DNA from: Lachnospiraceae bacterium
GTDB taxonomy: Bacteria; Bacillota; Clostridia; Lachnospirales; Lachnospiraceae
Assembly: GCA_028689585.1 (NCBI GenBank)
Contig: JAQVCW010000014.1
Coordinates: 34,869 to 98,868, forward strand
DNA: 64,000 nucleotides
Direction of reading: 5' to 3'
Shown here piece by piece: positions 35,381 to 45,245 of this stretch (the first letter of the stretch is position 1; the number at the start of each line of letters is the position of its first letter). Made by a program: the position numbers and the translations under genes. Under the pieces are notes generated by a model, which was given only the letters and a program-made list of their open reading frames with translations, did not search any database and was not told the origin of the DNA.

Positions 35381-35956
35381 ATGGACAATAAAGAACGGAT
35401 TATGGAGTGTGCAGAAGAGCTGTTCTACTCGAAAGGATACGATGCCACGGGCATTCAGGAGATTGTGGACAAGGCGGGGATTACCAAACCGACGTTATAC
35501 TATTACTTTGGAAGCAAGCTGGGACTGCTTCAGACGCTGCTTCAGACAAAGTTTGAACAACTGCTCCCGGTGATGCGCCAGGAGGCGGGACGGCAGGAGG
35601 ATATTAAGACGAAATTATATCATCTGGCCGGGGTATGCTGTCATTTTTTTACAGAGGAAAGAAAGTTTTATATGCTGATGATGGCGCTGTTTTATTCTGC
35701 CAGGGAGAATGAAGCCTATCTGACGGTAAAGCCTTATCTGACGGAATTTTACCGGGTGGTAGTGGAGGTATTTGAGAAGGCGTCGGATCAGCTTGGAAAT
35801 ATGCACGGAAGGCAGAAACAGTTTGCCCTGAACTTCATCGGTGTACTGAATCAGTACATGATGGTCTCAGAGGAGCAGGAGCCGCAGGGACGGGAAGCGC
35901 AGAAGGAACAGGTGATCTCGCTGGTAAATCAGTTCCTGCACGGTATTTTCTCATAA
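35381..35956 (+). CDS. TetR-family transcriptional repressor
   Basis: A 191-residue regulator. The N-terminal helix-turn-helix (about residues 5-50) reads RIMECAEELFYSKGYDATG, then DKAGITKPTLYYYFGSK. The C-terminal ligand-binding half is helical and unassigned. The operator-like palindrome over its promoter suggests autorepression. The alpha-amylase-family gene follows 51 bases later and is probably co-transcribed, so a role in alpha-glucan use is possible. No clear terminator separates them. Confidence 0.87.
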   Translation: MDNKERIMECAEELFYSKGYDATGIQEIVDKAGITKPTLYYYFGSKLGLLQTLLQTKFEQLLPVMRQEAGRQEDIKTKLYHLAGVCCHFFTEERKFYMLMMALFYSARENEAYLTVKPYLTEFYRVVVEVFEKASDQLGNMHGRQKQFALNFIGVLNQYMMVSEEQEPQGREAQKEQVISLVNQFLHGIFS

Positions 35957-36007
35957 ATGTAACAAATACACAGACAAATAAAGTGAACTGTCAGGAGGAA
36001 CAACAGA

Positions 36008-37357
36008 ATGAGCAAGTGGTACGAAACAGCAGCGTTTTATCATATCTATCCGCTGGGAATGAGCGGAGCGCCAAGGCGCAATACGGAGCCGGGAATACAG
36101 CACAGGTTTCCAAAGCTGGAGACCTGGCTTCCCCATATCAGGAAGCTTGGATGCGAGGCAATTTACATCGGGCCGTTATTTGAATCCACATCCCACGGAT
36201 ATGATACGATTGATTATAAACTGGTGGACCGCAGATTAGGGGATAATGAGGATTTTGTGCATTTTGTAAAAGCGGCTCATGAACTGGGACAAAAGATCGT
36301 GGTGGATGGGGTATTTAACCATACGGGAAGAGAATTTCCGGGATTTGCGGATATTCAGAAAAACCGGGAAAACTCCCGTTACTGCGGCTGGTACAAGGGA
36401 ATTAATTTCGGATGGAACAGCGCCTATAATGATGGCTTTGGCTATGAGACCTGGCGGGGCTGCGGAGATCTGGTCAATTTAAATCTTCAGAACCAGGAAG
36501 TAAAGAATTATCTGTTTGAAGTGATTCGTTTTTGGATCCATGAATTTGATATCGATGGTATTCGATTAGACTGTGCGGACTGTCTGGACTTTGAATTTAT
36601 GAAAGAAATGCGGCGGATGACGGAAAATGAAAAGAAGGATTTCTGGCTGATGGGCGAGGTGATCCATGGTGATTACAGCAGATGGGCCAATCCCGAGATG
36701 CTGCATTCCGTGACCAATTATGAACTGAGCAAGGGGCTGTATTCCGGCCACAATGATCATAATTATTTTGAAATTGCACATACCATTTGCCGACAGTTTG
36801 ATGAAAATGGTGGAATTTACAGGGACAGGGTGCTGTACAGCTTTTTGGATAACCATGATGTATCCAGAATTGTAAATAAGCTGAACAATCGCCAGCATTT
36901 GATACCAGCGTATGGGCTGGTGTACACTCTGCCGGGACTTCCTTCGATATACTACGGCTCGGAATGGGGAGTGGAGGGCAGAAAGGAAGAGGGAGATGAT
37001 GCGCTGCGCCCATGCCTGGATCCGGATGAACTGGAGAAGAACCCGCCCGTTCCGGGGCTGGCGGAATGGATCGCTTTTCTGGGGAAATGCCGGATGGAAA
37101 ATCCGGTGCTGGCAGAAGGACGATATCGGGAACTGCTTCTGACTAACCGCCAGTATGCGTTTGCCAGACTGAATGAGAGCGAAGCGGTGGTGACTGCGGT
37201 GAACAACGATGATCAGGATGCCGACCTGTGGATCCGGCTTCCGATGGCGGCGGAGAAGCTGACTGATTTAAAGACCGAAGAGGCGCTGGAAGCGGAAAAT
37301 GGCCAGCTTCATATTCTGGTACCGGCGAATGGATGCCGGCTGATCCGGCTCAATTAA
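36008..37357 (+). CDS. alpha-amylase-family glycoside hydrolase (GH13), cytosolic
   Basis: A compact 449-residue GH13 enzyme without a signal peptide. The catalytic triad is visible: nucleophile Asp188 in DGIRLDCAD, acid/base Glu217 in LMGEVIHG, and Asp284 in FLDNHDVSR; region I is DGVFNHTG. A short C-terminal beta domain follows. Size and N-terminus (WYETAAFYHIYPLGM) suggest a maltodextrin- or cyclodextrin-cleaving enzyme. AGGAGGAA lies before the ATG. It sits between the TetR repressor and the branching-enzyme gene, which fits intracellular glycogen or maltodextrin turnover. Confidence 0.87.
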   Translation: MSKWYETAAFYHIYPLGMSGAPRRNTEPGIQHRFPKLETWLPHIRKLGCEAIYIGPLFESTSHGYDTIDYKLVDRRLGDNEDFVHFVKAAHELGQKIVVDGVFNHTGREFPGFADIQKNRENSRYCGWYKGINFGWNSAYNDGFGYETWRGCGDLVNLNLQNQEVKNYLFEVIRFWIHEFDIDGIRLDCADCLDFEFMKEMRRMTENEKKDFWLMGEVIHGDYSRWANPEMLHSVTNYELSKGLYSGHNDHNYFEIAHTICRQFDENGGIYRDRVLYSFLDNHDVSRIVNKLNNRQHLIPAYGLVYTLPGLPSIYYGSEWGVEGRKEEGDDALRPCLDPDELEKNPPVPGLAEWIAFLGKCRMENPVLAEGRYRELLLTNRQYAFARLNESEAVVTAVNNDDQDADLWIRLPMAAEKLTDLKTEEALEAENGQLHILVPANGCRLIRLN

Positions 37358-37373
37358 AGTCCGTATATTCATT

Positions 37374-37402
37374 TTGCTATTATGGAAAATGTGTGGTAAT
37401 AT
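37374..37402 (+). promoter_or_regulatory. probable promoter of the branching enzyme gene
   Basis: TTGCTA at 37374-37379, 17-bp spacer, TAATAT at 37397-37402, in the gap after the GH13 gene. Both boxes are moderate matches. Confidence 0.5.
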
Positions 37403-37561
37403 AGAAAGATATATTGATGAAAAAATAGATAGAATGCACAAAAAAATCTGGCTTTTGCGGCGGAGAGCTTCAGGAAAAATCAGAACGAACATGCAGAAGA
37501 AAATAGTATAAAAAATACAAAGCAAGGATGAGAAGAAAATAATTTGGGAGAAGGATTGTTT

Positions 37562-39505
37562 ATGAGAAAAAAGGTTGAGGAAAAAAGAGAAGAGATATCT
37601 GTAAAGGCGGAACCGGAATTTATTACAGAATTGGATCAGTATCTGTTTGGACAGGGTGTGCATTATGACATTTTCAGAAAACTGGGGGCACATCCCTCGA
37701 AACAAGATGGAAAACCGGGGATTCATTTTGCAGTCTGGGCACCCAATGCCAAATCGGTAAATCTGATGGGTAGTTTTAACGAATGGAGTGAATTTGGCCA
37801 CCCGATGAAACGCCTGGAGCCTCTGGGCATTTATGAACTGTTTGTGCCGGAAGCGAAGCTGGGGGACATGTACAAGTTCCTGATCACAGCCAGGGATGGC
37901 CGCAAATTGTACAAGGCGGATCCCTATGCGAATCAGGCAGAGTTCCGCCCGGGAACGGCATCCATTGTGACGGATATATCTGCGATCAAATGGAGTGACG
38001 CTGTATGGATGAAAAAGCAGGAAACCTATGTGCCGGATAAGAGCCCGGTATCTATTTATGAAGTACATCCGGGCAGTTGGAGAAAGCATCCTCACGGAGA
38101 GGACGAGGACGGATTTTACAATTACCGTGAATTTGCGAAAGAGCTGACAGAATATGTGAAAAAGATGGGGTATACCCATGTAGAGCTGATGGGCATTGCA
38201 GAGCATCCTTTTGACGGTTCCTGGGGATATCAGGTGACGGGGTATTATGCGCCGACCTCCCGCTATGGAAGTCCGGAGGACTTTGCCTATATGGTAAATT
38301 ACTTCCATAAGAATAATATTGGCGTGATCCTGGACTGGGTTCCGGCGCATTTCCCGAAGGATGCCCATGGCCTGGGTGAATTTGACGGAACCTGTGTCTA
38401 CGAATATGCGGATCCCCGCAAGGGAGAGCATCCGGACTGGGGCACCAAGGTATTTGATTTTGCAAAGAATGAAGTGAAGAATTTCCTGATCTGCAATGCG
38501 CTGTTCTGGCTGGAGCAGTACCATGTGGATGGTCTGCGGGTGGATGCGGTGGCATCCATGCTGTATCTGGATTACGGCCGTGAAAATGGACAGTGGATTC
38601 CCAATAAATACGGCGGCAATAAAAACCTGGAGGCAATCGAATTTTTCAAGCATTTGAACAGCCTGCTTCACGGAAAACATCCGGGAACCATGATCATTGC
38701 GGAGGAATCTACCGCATGGCCCAAGGTGACGGACTGTGCGGAGAATGATGGTCTGGGCTTTACCATGAAATGGAATATGGGCTGGATGCATGACTTCCTG
38801 GAATATATGAAGCTGGATCCTTATTTCCGGAAATTTAATCACAACAAGATGACTTTTGCCATGACTTATGCCTATGCGGAGAAGTATGTGCTGGTTCTTT
38901 CCCACGATGAGGTGGTGCATCTGAAATGCTCTATGCTCAATAAGATGCCGGGAGAGTATGAGGATAAATTCGCAAACCTGAAAGCCGGATATTCCTTTAT
39001 GATGGGACACCCCGGCAAGAAGCTGCTCTTTATGGGACAGGAGTTTGCCCAGCTTCAGGAATGGAGTGAAGCGAGAGAACTGGACTGGTACCTGCTGGAG
39101 GAGGAGCCTCACCAGCAGATGAAAAACTATGTGAGCGCATTGCTTCGGCTCTATAAAAAGACACCGGCGCTTTACGATGCAGACAGCAGTCCGGCAGGCT
39201 TTGAGTGGATCAATGCGGATGATGCACAGCGCAGCATTTACAGCTTCCTGCGTCATTCGCAGGACGGCAAAAGTAACCTGCTCTTTGTGGTGAACTTTAC
39301 GCCGGTAGCCAGACCGGATTACCGTGTGGGCGTCAACCGAAGAAAACAGTACCGTCTTCTGCTCAACAGTGACGATGCCCAGTACGGCGGCAGCGGCAAA
39401 CCGCAGCCGGAAATTTACAAAGCAGTAAAAGGAGAATGCGATGGAAAACCCTATTCCTTTGCATACGACTTACCGGCTTATGGCGTAGCGGTATTTAAAT
39501 TCTGA
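37562..39505 (+). CDS. glgB: 1,4-alpha-glucan branching enzyme
   Basis: A 647-residue cytosolic GH13 enzyme that cuts alpha-1,4 chains and rejoins them as alpha-1,6 branches of glycogen. The N-terminal CBM48 domain has HFAVWAPNAKSVNLMG and FNEWSEFGHPM. The catalytic part has VYEYADPRKGEHPDWGT, DGLRVDAVASMLYLDY (nucleophile Asp), MIIAEESTAWP (acid/base Glu) and VLSHDEVVH. ATG 37562 has GAGAAGGA seven bases ahead; TTG 37544 is in frame but less likely. No glycogen synthase or GlgC gene is in the window. Confidence 0.94.
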   Translation: MRKKVEEKREEISVKAEPEFITELDQYLFGQGVHYDIFRKLGAHPSKQDGKPGIHFAVWAPNAKSVNLMGSFNEWSEFGHPMKRLEPLGIYELFVPEAKLGDMYKFLITARDGRKLYKADPYANQAEFRPGTASIVTDISAIKWSDAVWMKKQETYVPDKSPVSIYEVHPGSWRKHPHGEDEDGFYNYREFAKELTEYVKKMGYTHVELMGIAEHPFDGSWGYQVTGYYAPTSRYGSPEDFAYMVNYFHKNNIGVILDWVPAHFPKDAHGLGEFDGTCVYEYADPRKGEHPDWGTKVFDFAKNEVKNFLICNALFWLEQYHVDGLRVDAVASMLYLDYGRENGQWIPNKYGGNKNLEAIEFFKHLNSLLHGKHPGTMIIAEESTAWPKVTDCAENDGLGFTMKWNMGWMHDFLEYMKLDPYFRKFNHNKMTFAMTYAYAEKYVLVLSHDEVVHLKCSMLNKMPGEYEDKFANLKAGYSFMMGHPGKKLLFMGQEFAQLQEWSEARELDWYLLEEEPHQQMKNYVSALLRLYKKTPALYDADSSPAGFEWINADDAQRSIYSFLRHSQDGKSNLLFVVNFTPVARPDYRVGVNRRKQYRLLLNSDDAQYGGSGKPQPEIYKAVKGECDGKPYSFAYDLPAYGVAVFKF

Positions 39506-39604
39506 TTTTATGAATTGCTGAAAGAATTGAGATGGAGGACTGCTTTTCATATCCGGCCGACAGCGGAGGAGGGACTCCGGTCCTCTATAGGCAGTATTTG
39601 TTAT

Positions 39605-39873
39605 AGTTCAGCCTTTTACTTGACGCACAGCTTTCGGGCGGCTGCCCCAGGTATACTGCAGGTGCATTTGCAGAAGGCCTAAGCATCTTGGGTTCCACAA
39701 GATGTTCCATAGGAATTGGGAGTCATTTGTTTGAACCGAAGGTGAGTTATGGCTCCCAATTCCTGCTTTTGGAACACCTTGCGGAAGCCTTAGATGCTCT
39801 TGGCTTTCGAAACAGCACCTGCGGTATACCTGGGGCAGCCGCCCGGAAAGCGTCTTCATTCCAAGGCTGAACT
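39605..39873. repeat. AGTTCAGCC palindromic element, long copy (269 bp)
   Basis: Bounded by AGTTCAGCC and GGCTGAACT. Outer arms of about 55 bases are inverted over CGGGCGGCTGCCCCAGGTAT-type cores. The central 150 bases are themselves an imperfect palindrome (GAAGGCCTAAGCATCTTGG facing AGCCTTAGATGCTCTTGG-like sequence, GGAATTGGGAGTCAT facing ATGGCTCCCAATTCC). It lies between glgB and gdpP and carries no gene. A short relative is at 35118. Confidence 0.82.
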
Positions 39874-39905
39874 GTAAGGCGGTATTTCCAGAACCATCAA
39901 ATTTC

Positions 39906-39934
39906 TTGTACAAAGGCCCTGTTTGTGGTAGAAT
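39906..39934 (+). promoter_or_regulatory. probable promoter of the gdpP-rplI-dnaB operon
   Basis: TTGTAC at 39906-39911, 17-bp spacer, TAGAAT at 39929-39934, about 95 bases before gdpP and just after the palindromic element. Confidence 0.6.
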
Positions 39935-40028
39935 ATGCCTAGTATAAGCGTTCCTAAATAACCTTATGTTTCGCTTATGCCGGCAGCCTTCGCAGAATAA
40001 CTCCTGCTTTAAGAGAAGGAGAGAAAAA

Positions 40029-42080
40029 ATGAAAACAAAATTTAAAGCAAAATACGGCGGCAACCTGAAAATGCATTGGCAGTGGAGCGTGATTCTGGCT
40101 CTGACGCTTTTGATTTTGGATGCCTGGCTGATGTGGGTGGATACAAAGGCCGGCCTGATTGGCATCGCGTTCAGTGCACTTTATTTCCTGGCGATTCTCT
40201 GGATGTATTTTCATTATAAACCGAGGATTTTGAGAGAATTGGTGGATTTTGCCACCCGATACGGTCAGGTTCAGAAGAAAATCCTGGAAGAATTTGAGAT
40301 ACCGGCAGCGCTGCTGGAACCGGACGGAAAAATTCTCTGGATGAATGACCGTCTGTATGAGGTCACGGGTAAGACCAGCGGGTACCGCAAGAGCATTACC
40401 ACCCTGTTTCCGGAAATCAACCGGGGCAGTCTTCCGGTCACTTCCTGGGACAAGGATGTAAAGATCCGCTATGAAGAAAACGATTACCGGGTGCATATTC
40501 AGAGGATTTTGCTGGATGATCTGCTGGATGATGTGGAGCTGGTGGAGAGGGACGGGGATAATAATTACCTGTATATGGTATATTTATTTGACGAGACGGA
40601 CCTCAACCACTATATTACGGAGAATCGAGAGCAGAGGCCGGTGGTTGGTCTGGTCTATATCGACAATTACGAAGAGGCGATGGAGAACGTGGATGAAGTT
40701 CACCAGTCGCTGCTGAATGTGCTGGTGGACCGGAAGATCAATAAGTACTTTGCCAACATGGACGGTCTGGTGAAAAAGCTGGAAAAGGACAAGTACCTGG
40801 TGGTGATGAGCCAGAAAAGCCTGGATGTTCTGCAGGAGGATCGTTTTGCCATTCTGGAGGGCGTCAAGACGATCAATATAGGAAATGATCAGGGAATGAC
40901 TCTGAGCATCGGCGTGGGAATCAACGGCAATGGTTATCCGCAGAATTATGAATTTGCCAGAATTGCCATGGAAATGGCCCTGGGACGCGGCGGAGATCAG
41001 GCGGTGGTCAAGGACAATGACAAGATGGCATTTTTCGGCGGCAAGTCTCAGCGGGCGGAAAAAAGCACCAGAGTAAAAGCGAGAGTGAAGGCCCAGGCGC
41101 TTCGGGAGATTATGACGACAAAGGATAATGTGGTAGCCATGGGACATCATATTACCGATATGGATTCTCTGGGAGCCTGCATTGGCGTGTACCGTGCAGC
41201 GAAGATGGTGGGAAAGGATGCCCATATTGTACTGGGAGAGGAAAACAGCAGTATCCGTGCCTGGGTGAAGCAGTTCCAGGAGAGCAGGGATTACGAAGAA
41301 GATGTATTTATCAGCCATGAAAAGGCCATGGAGCTGGTGGATAATAATACGGCTGTGGTGGTGGTGGATACCAACCGTCCCAGCATGACAGAATGCAAGG
41401 AGATTTTGTACCAGACCAAGACGATTGTGGTGGTGGATCATCACCGGCAGACCACGGAGAAGATAGAGAATGCGGCGCTTTCTTATATTGAGCCGTCAGC
41501 CTCCTCCGCCTGTGAGATGATCGCAGAGATTCTTCAGTACTTTGAGGACGGAGTCCGGCTGAAGAATCGGGAAGCGGACTGTATGTATGCCGGGATCATT
41601 ATCGATACGAACAATTTTGCGGCAAAGACCGGGGTGCGTACCTTCGAAGCGGCTGCATATCTGCGGCGCAGCGGTGCGGATATGACCAGAGTGCGCAAGG
41701 CGCTTCGGGACGATATGGACAGCTACAAGGCAAGAGCGGAGGTAGTACGCCATGCAGAGACATTTATGGGCAATTATGCCATCAGCATCTGCCCGGCAGA
41801 AGGGCTGGAGTGCCCCAATGTGGTGGGTGCGCAGGCGGCCAATGAGCTGCTGAATATTATTGGCGTAAAGGCATCGTTTGTTATTACAGAGTATGATAAG
41901 CGGGTTTTTGTCAGTGCCAGATCCATAGATGAAGTGAATGTCCAGATCGTTATGGAACGTCTGGGCGGCGGCGGACATATCAATATCGCCGGTGCGCAGC
42001 TTGCAAATATGACTGTGGAAGAAGCAGTTCAGAAAATTAAAGACGTATTAACAGAAATGACAGAGGAAGGGGCTATTTAA
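40029..42080 (+). CDS. gdpP: cyclic-di-AMP phosphodiesterase GdpP
   Basis: A 683-residue membrane enzyme that hydrolyses c-di-AMP to pApA and so sets turgor and cell-wall signalling. Two N-terminal membrane helices (about residues 18-62) are followed by a PAS-like domain ([13 protein letters not shown]), a degenerate GGDEF domain ([11 protein letters not shown]), then DHH ([31 protein letters not shown]) and DHHA1 with [12 protein letters not shown]. The start at 40029 follows GAAGGAGAG. rplI begins two bases after its stop and dnaB follows, the standard Firmicutes order. Confidence 0.95.
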   Translation: MKTKFKAKYGGNLKMHWQWSVILALTLLILDAWLMWVDTKAGLIGIAFSALYFLAILWMYFHYKPRILRELVDFATRYGQVQKKILEEFEIPAALLEPDGKILWMNDRLYEVTGKTSGYRKSITTLFPEINRGSLPVTSWDKDVKIRYEENDYRVHIQRILLDDLLDDVELVERDGDNNYLYMVYLFDETDLNHYITENREQRPVVGLVYIDNYEEAMENVDEVHQSLLNVLVDRKINKYFANMDGLVKKLEKDKYLVVMSQKSLDVLQEDRFAILEGVKTINIGNDQGMTLSIGVGINGNGYPQNYEFARIAMEMALGRGGDQAVVKDNDKMAFFGGKSQRAEKSTRVKARVKAQALREIMTTKDNVVAMGHHITDMDSLGACIGVYRAAKMVGKDAHIVLGEENSSIRAWVKQFQESRDYEEDVFISHEKAMELVDNNTAVVVVDTNRPSMTECKEILYQTKTIVVVDHHRQTTEKIENAALSYIEPSASSACEMIAEILQYFEDGVRLKNREADCMYAGIIIDTNNFAAKTGVRTFEAAAYLRRSGADMTRVRKALRDDMDSYKARAEVVRHAETFMGNYAISICPAEGLECPNVVGAQAANELLNIIGVKASFVITEYDKRVFVSARSIDEVNVQIVMERLGGGGHINIAGAQLANMTVEEAVQKIKDVLTEMTEEGAI

Positions 42081-42082
42081 CG

Positions 42083-42532
42083 ATGAAAGTGATTTTATTG
42101 GAAGATGTAAAGACAGTAGGAAAAAAAGGCGAGATAGTCGAAGTCAGCGACGGCTATGCAAGAAATGTTATCCTGAAGAAAAAACTGGGGCTGGAAGCTA
42201 CCGGAAAAAATATGAACGATCTGAAGCTGCAGAAGGTAAATGAAGACAGAATCGCAGCAGAAAATCTGGCGGCAGCACAGGAACTGGGCGCGAAGCTGGA
42301 GAAGTCTTCGGTTACATTGAAGGTAAAAGTAGGAGAAGGCGGCAAACTGTTCGGCTCCATTTCCAACAAGGAAATCGCATAGGCGGTCAGGGAGCAGCTT
42401 GGCATTGAAGTGGATAAAAAGAAAATTCTGCTGACAAATCCGGTAAAAAGTGTAGGCTCCATGGATGTGCCCATCAAGCTGCATACCAAGGTGACGGCAG
42501 AACTGAAAGTAAAGGTTGAGAGCCTGACTTAA
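42083..42532 (+). pseudogene. rplI: ribosomal protein L9 gene interrupted by an in-frame amber codon
   Basis: The frame from 42083 to the TAA at 42530-42532 spans 150 codons, the normal L9 length, but codon 100 is TAG (42380-42382). The first 99 residues are a good L9 N-domain ([33 protein letters not shown]) and linker helix, up to ISNKEIA. After the TAG the frame continues AVREQLGIEVDKKKILL and so on to the end, a normal L9 C-domain. Relatives usually have Glu at this position, so a GAG-to-TAG change is likely. The truncated product would keep the domain that binds 23S rRNA. L9 is dispensable in several bacteria. Sequencing error is possible. Confidence 0.9.
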
Positions 42533-42690
42533 GTAATGTAAGAACGCTCCTGCGTTCTTGCTGCGTTGCCAAGTGCCGGCGGCACTTGTTTCGCATAGGA
42601 TGAAAACGGACAGCCCGGCCTGCGTGAGAAAGAAACGGAAGGTTTCGGGCTGTCTTGACAGATGCGTCTGACAACAAAATGGGAGGCAGC

Positions 42691-44022
42691 ATGGAAGAAG
42701 CATTAATTAAGAGAGTGATGCCTCACAGCGTGGAGGCGGAGCAGTCGGTGATCGGCGCGATGATGATTGACCAGGAAGCAATTTCTGTAGCGATGGAAGA
42801 GCTGAGCAATGAGGACTTTTATCAGAAGCAGTATGGAGTGCTGTTTGAAGCCATGACCGGTCTGTACAGCGAGGGAAAACCGGTGGATCTGATCACGCTG
42901 CAGAATCGTCTGAAGGAAATGGATGTGCCGCCGGAAATCAGCAGCCTGGAATATATCAGGGATTTGATTACGGCAGTTCCCACATCGGCAAATGTGCGTT
43001 ATTATGCTCAGATCGTGCAGGAAAAGGCGGTGCTGCGCCGGCTGATCAAGGTAAATGAGGACATAGCCAATGCCTGCTATGCGGGCACGGAAAAAGTGGA
43101 AGATATTATGGAGGACACGGAAAAGCAGATTTTCCAGGTGCTCCAGAGAAAGTCAAATGATGATTTTGTGCCGATCAAGGATGTAGTTTTGAGGGCCCTG
43201 GATAAGATCGAGATGGCCAGCCGGAACAAGGGCAGTGTAACGGGTCTGTCTACGGGATTTATCGATCTGGATTACAAGACCTCAGGCTTTCAGCCTTCCG
43301 ACCTTATTTTGATTGCCGCCCGTCCTTCTATGGGAAAGACGGCATTTGTGCTGAATATTGCAGAGCATATGGCATTTCGGGACAACCGGACCGTTGCTGT
43401 ATTCAGTCTGGAGATGTCCAAGGAGCAGTTGGTAAACCGTCTGTTTTCTCTGGAATCCCGGGTGGATGCACAGCTTCTTCGAAATGGTAATTTAAGTGAT
43501 GCGGATTGGGCGAATCTGATCGAAGGCGCCGGCATTATCGGGCGTTCCAATATGATCATTGATGATACACCGGGCATTTCCGTGTCTGAACTGCGAAGCA
43601 AATGCAGAAAGTATAAGCTGGAGCACAATCTGGGCATAATAATGATCGACTACCTGCAGTTGATGCAGGGAAGCAAGCGGTCGGAGTCCAGGCAGCAGGA
43701 GATTTCGGATATTTCCCGTTCGCTGAAGGAAATTGCCAGAGAGCTGCAGGTGCCGGTGGTGGCGCTGTCCCAGCTTTCTCGTGCGGTGGAGCAGAGGCCG
43801 GATCACCGCCCTATGCTTTCGGACCTGCGTGAGTCCGGAGCGATTGAGCAGGATGCGGACGTGGTTATGTTTTTGTATCGTGACGATTATTATAATAAAG
43901 ATACGGACCGGAAGGATGTGGCGGAGGTGATCATCGCCAAACAGAGAAACGGTCCCATCGGTACCATTGAGCTGGCATGGCTGCCGCGGTACACGAAATT
44001 TGCAAATATGCAGAAAAACTGA
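42691..44022 (+). CDS. dnaB: replicative DNA helicase DnaB
   Basis: A 443-residue hexameric helicase that unwinds DNA at the replication fork. The N-terminal domain starts PHSVEAEQSVIGAMM; the RecA-like C-domain has Walker A ARPSMGKTAF, FSLEMSKEQLVNRL, IMIDYLQLM and the ending KQRNGPIGTIELAW. Start 42691 has GGGAGG nine bases ahead; an in-frame ATG at 42655 is not favoured. The 158-base gap after rplI holds AGAACGC-TCCT-GCGTTCT and AAGTGCC-GGC-GGCACTT hairpins without T-runs. Confidence 0.96.
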   Translation: MEEALIKRVMPHSVEAEQSVIGAMMIDQEAISVAMEELSNEDFYQKQYGVLFEAMTGLYSEGKPVDLITLQNRLKEMDVPPEISSLEYIRDLITAVPTSANVRYYAQIVQEKAVLRRLIKVNEDIANACYAGTEKVEDIMEDTEKQIFQVLQRKSNDDFVPIKDVVLRALDKIEMASRNKGSVTGLSTGFIDLDYKTSGFQPSDLILIAARPSMGKTAFVLNIAEHMAFRDNRTVAVFSLEMSKEQLVNRLFSLESRVDAQLLRNGNLSDADWANLIEGAGIIGRSNMIIDDTPGISVSELRSKCRKYKLEHNLGIIMIDYLQLMQGSKRSESRQQEISDISRSLKEIARELQVPVVALSQLSRAVEQRPDHRPMLSDLRESGAIEQDADVVMFLYRDDYYNKDTDRKDVAEVIIAKQRNGPIGTIELAWLPRYTKFANMQKN

Positions 44023-44212
44023 TGCGGCTGCCTTCGTACTCGTATGGGAAAGAGCTCAGATACGAGAACAGCCTGCATCCCCCGAAAGTCAAATAAAAAA
44101 ATAAGAAGCATCGTATATTCTCTCCATATCGGGCAATCCTATGTATAGATGAGTGGATGGCATTGACCGCCGTTCGTTAATCGGAACTCTAAACTAGCAT
44201 GAGGTGAAAGGT

Positions 44213-45076
44213 ATGGAGAGAAAAGATTCAAAGCGGAATTGGAAAAAGAAGAACAGCGGATGGATTTTTGCCGCATGCCTGGTGGGTGTGGCAGCTTTTT
44301 CAGCGTTGTTTGCCATGAATCAGGTGAAACAGGCAGAAAAGGTAAAAAATCAGCAAATTCAGGAGGAAGCGTCTCTGAATAAGAATACAGGACAGGCAGA
44401 CGATTCCTTTGTTCCCCAGGTGGATGCGGCGCTTCAGGAGGCTCTGCAGGATACGGAAGGCCTGCTGGATGCGGCTCAGGGGCTGGATGCGAACCTGGAG
44501 GAGGCAGCCTCCAGAGATGTGACGGCTGAGAATGCCGACGGGATCATTGAGGACGGCGATGAAACGGGCAGCAAGGCGGATACGGTGAGCGATACAGAAG
44601 CTCCGGATGCAGCGGAAGCATCGGCTCAGGTACAGCCTAAGGAAATTCTGCCTACGGTTACTTTTAATGAGGCGGATATTTTAAACTGGCCGGTGGCCGG
44701 CAATGTGCTGATTGACTACAGCATGGACGGCAGCGTTTATTTTCCTACATTAGACCAGTATAAATACAATCCTGCACTGATCATTGGCAGTGAAACCGGA
44801 GCACAGGTGGTGGCCGCATCCAGAGGAATTGTGGAATCGATTGCAATTGATGAAGAGACAGGAACTACAGTGACTATGAGTCTGGGCGATGGATATCGTC
44901 TGAAATATGGGCAGTTGAAGGAATTGAATGTGGCGGAAGGAGATGTGGTGAATCAGGGTGATCTGATCGGCTACGTCAGTGAACCCACGAGATATTACTG
45001 CGTGGAAGGCAGCAATCTGTATTTCGCCATGACGAAGGATGAAGTACCGGTGGATCCGGTTCTGTATCTGGAATAA
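44213..45076 (+). CDS. membrane-anchored LytM/M23-domain protein, catalytically degenerate (SpoIIQ-like architecture)
   Basis: A 287-residue protein. A basic N-terminus and one membrane helix (about residues 17-35) precede an acidic A/E/D-rich stretch of about 110 residues and a C-terminal LytM fold (about 185-287). Active LytM domains have H-x-H ending motifs such as HLHFE and an upstream YAHL; here these read NLYFAM and YGQL, so the zinc ligands are missing and endopeptidase activity is unlikely. The layout recalls SpoIIQ, which binds SpoIIIAH across the forespore membranes, but no sporulation neighbour supports that here. GAGGTGAAAGG precedes ATG 44213. Confidence 0.7.
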   Translation: MERKDSKRNWKKKNSGWIFAACLVGVAAFSALFAMNQVKQAEKVKNQQIQEEASLNKNTGQADDSFVPQVDAALQEALQDTEGLLDAAQGLDANLEEAASRDVTAENADGIIEDGDETGSKADTVSDTEAPDAAEASAQVQPKEILPTVTFNEADILNWPVAGNVLIDYSMDGSVYFPTLDQYKYNPALIIGSETGAQVVAASRGIVESIAIDEETGTTVTMSLGDGYRLKYGQLKELNVAEGDVVNQGDLIGYVSEPTRYYCVEGSNLYFAMTKDEVPVDPVLYLE

Positions 45077-45245
45077 AACCGGGCTGATGGTTTCTGGTCA
45101 GAAAGTAAATAGAAGCCGTTTTGATTTGCAGAATTACAGCGGTATACCTGAAGGCGAAAGCCGGCACCGTGTTTGCCCAATAATCAGGTATTTACGAAAT
45201 ACGGTAATGGATGCACAAAACAGGAGTTTCTGACTATAATACACT

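Noticed and set aside
42380..42382. TAG recoding (pyrrolysine or suppressor) across the genome
   Set aside because: Many genes in the window end naturally at TAG followed by terminators, so general readthrough would extend them; a local mutation or error is simpler.
44113..44140. Sporulation sigma-F/G promoter upstream of the LytM-domain gene
   Set aside because: GTATA and GGGCAATCCT are suggestive, but the spacing is short (13 bases) and the -10 box misses a conserved A.
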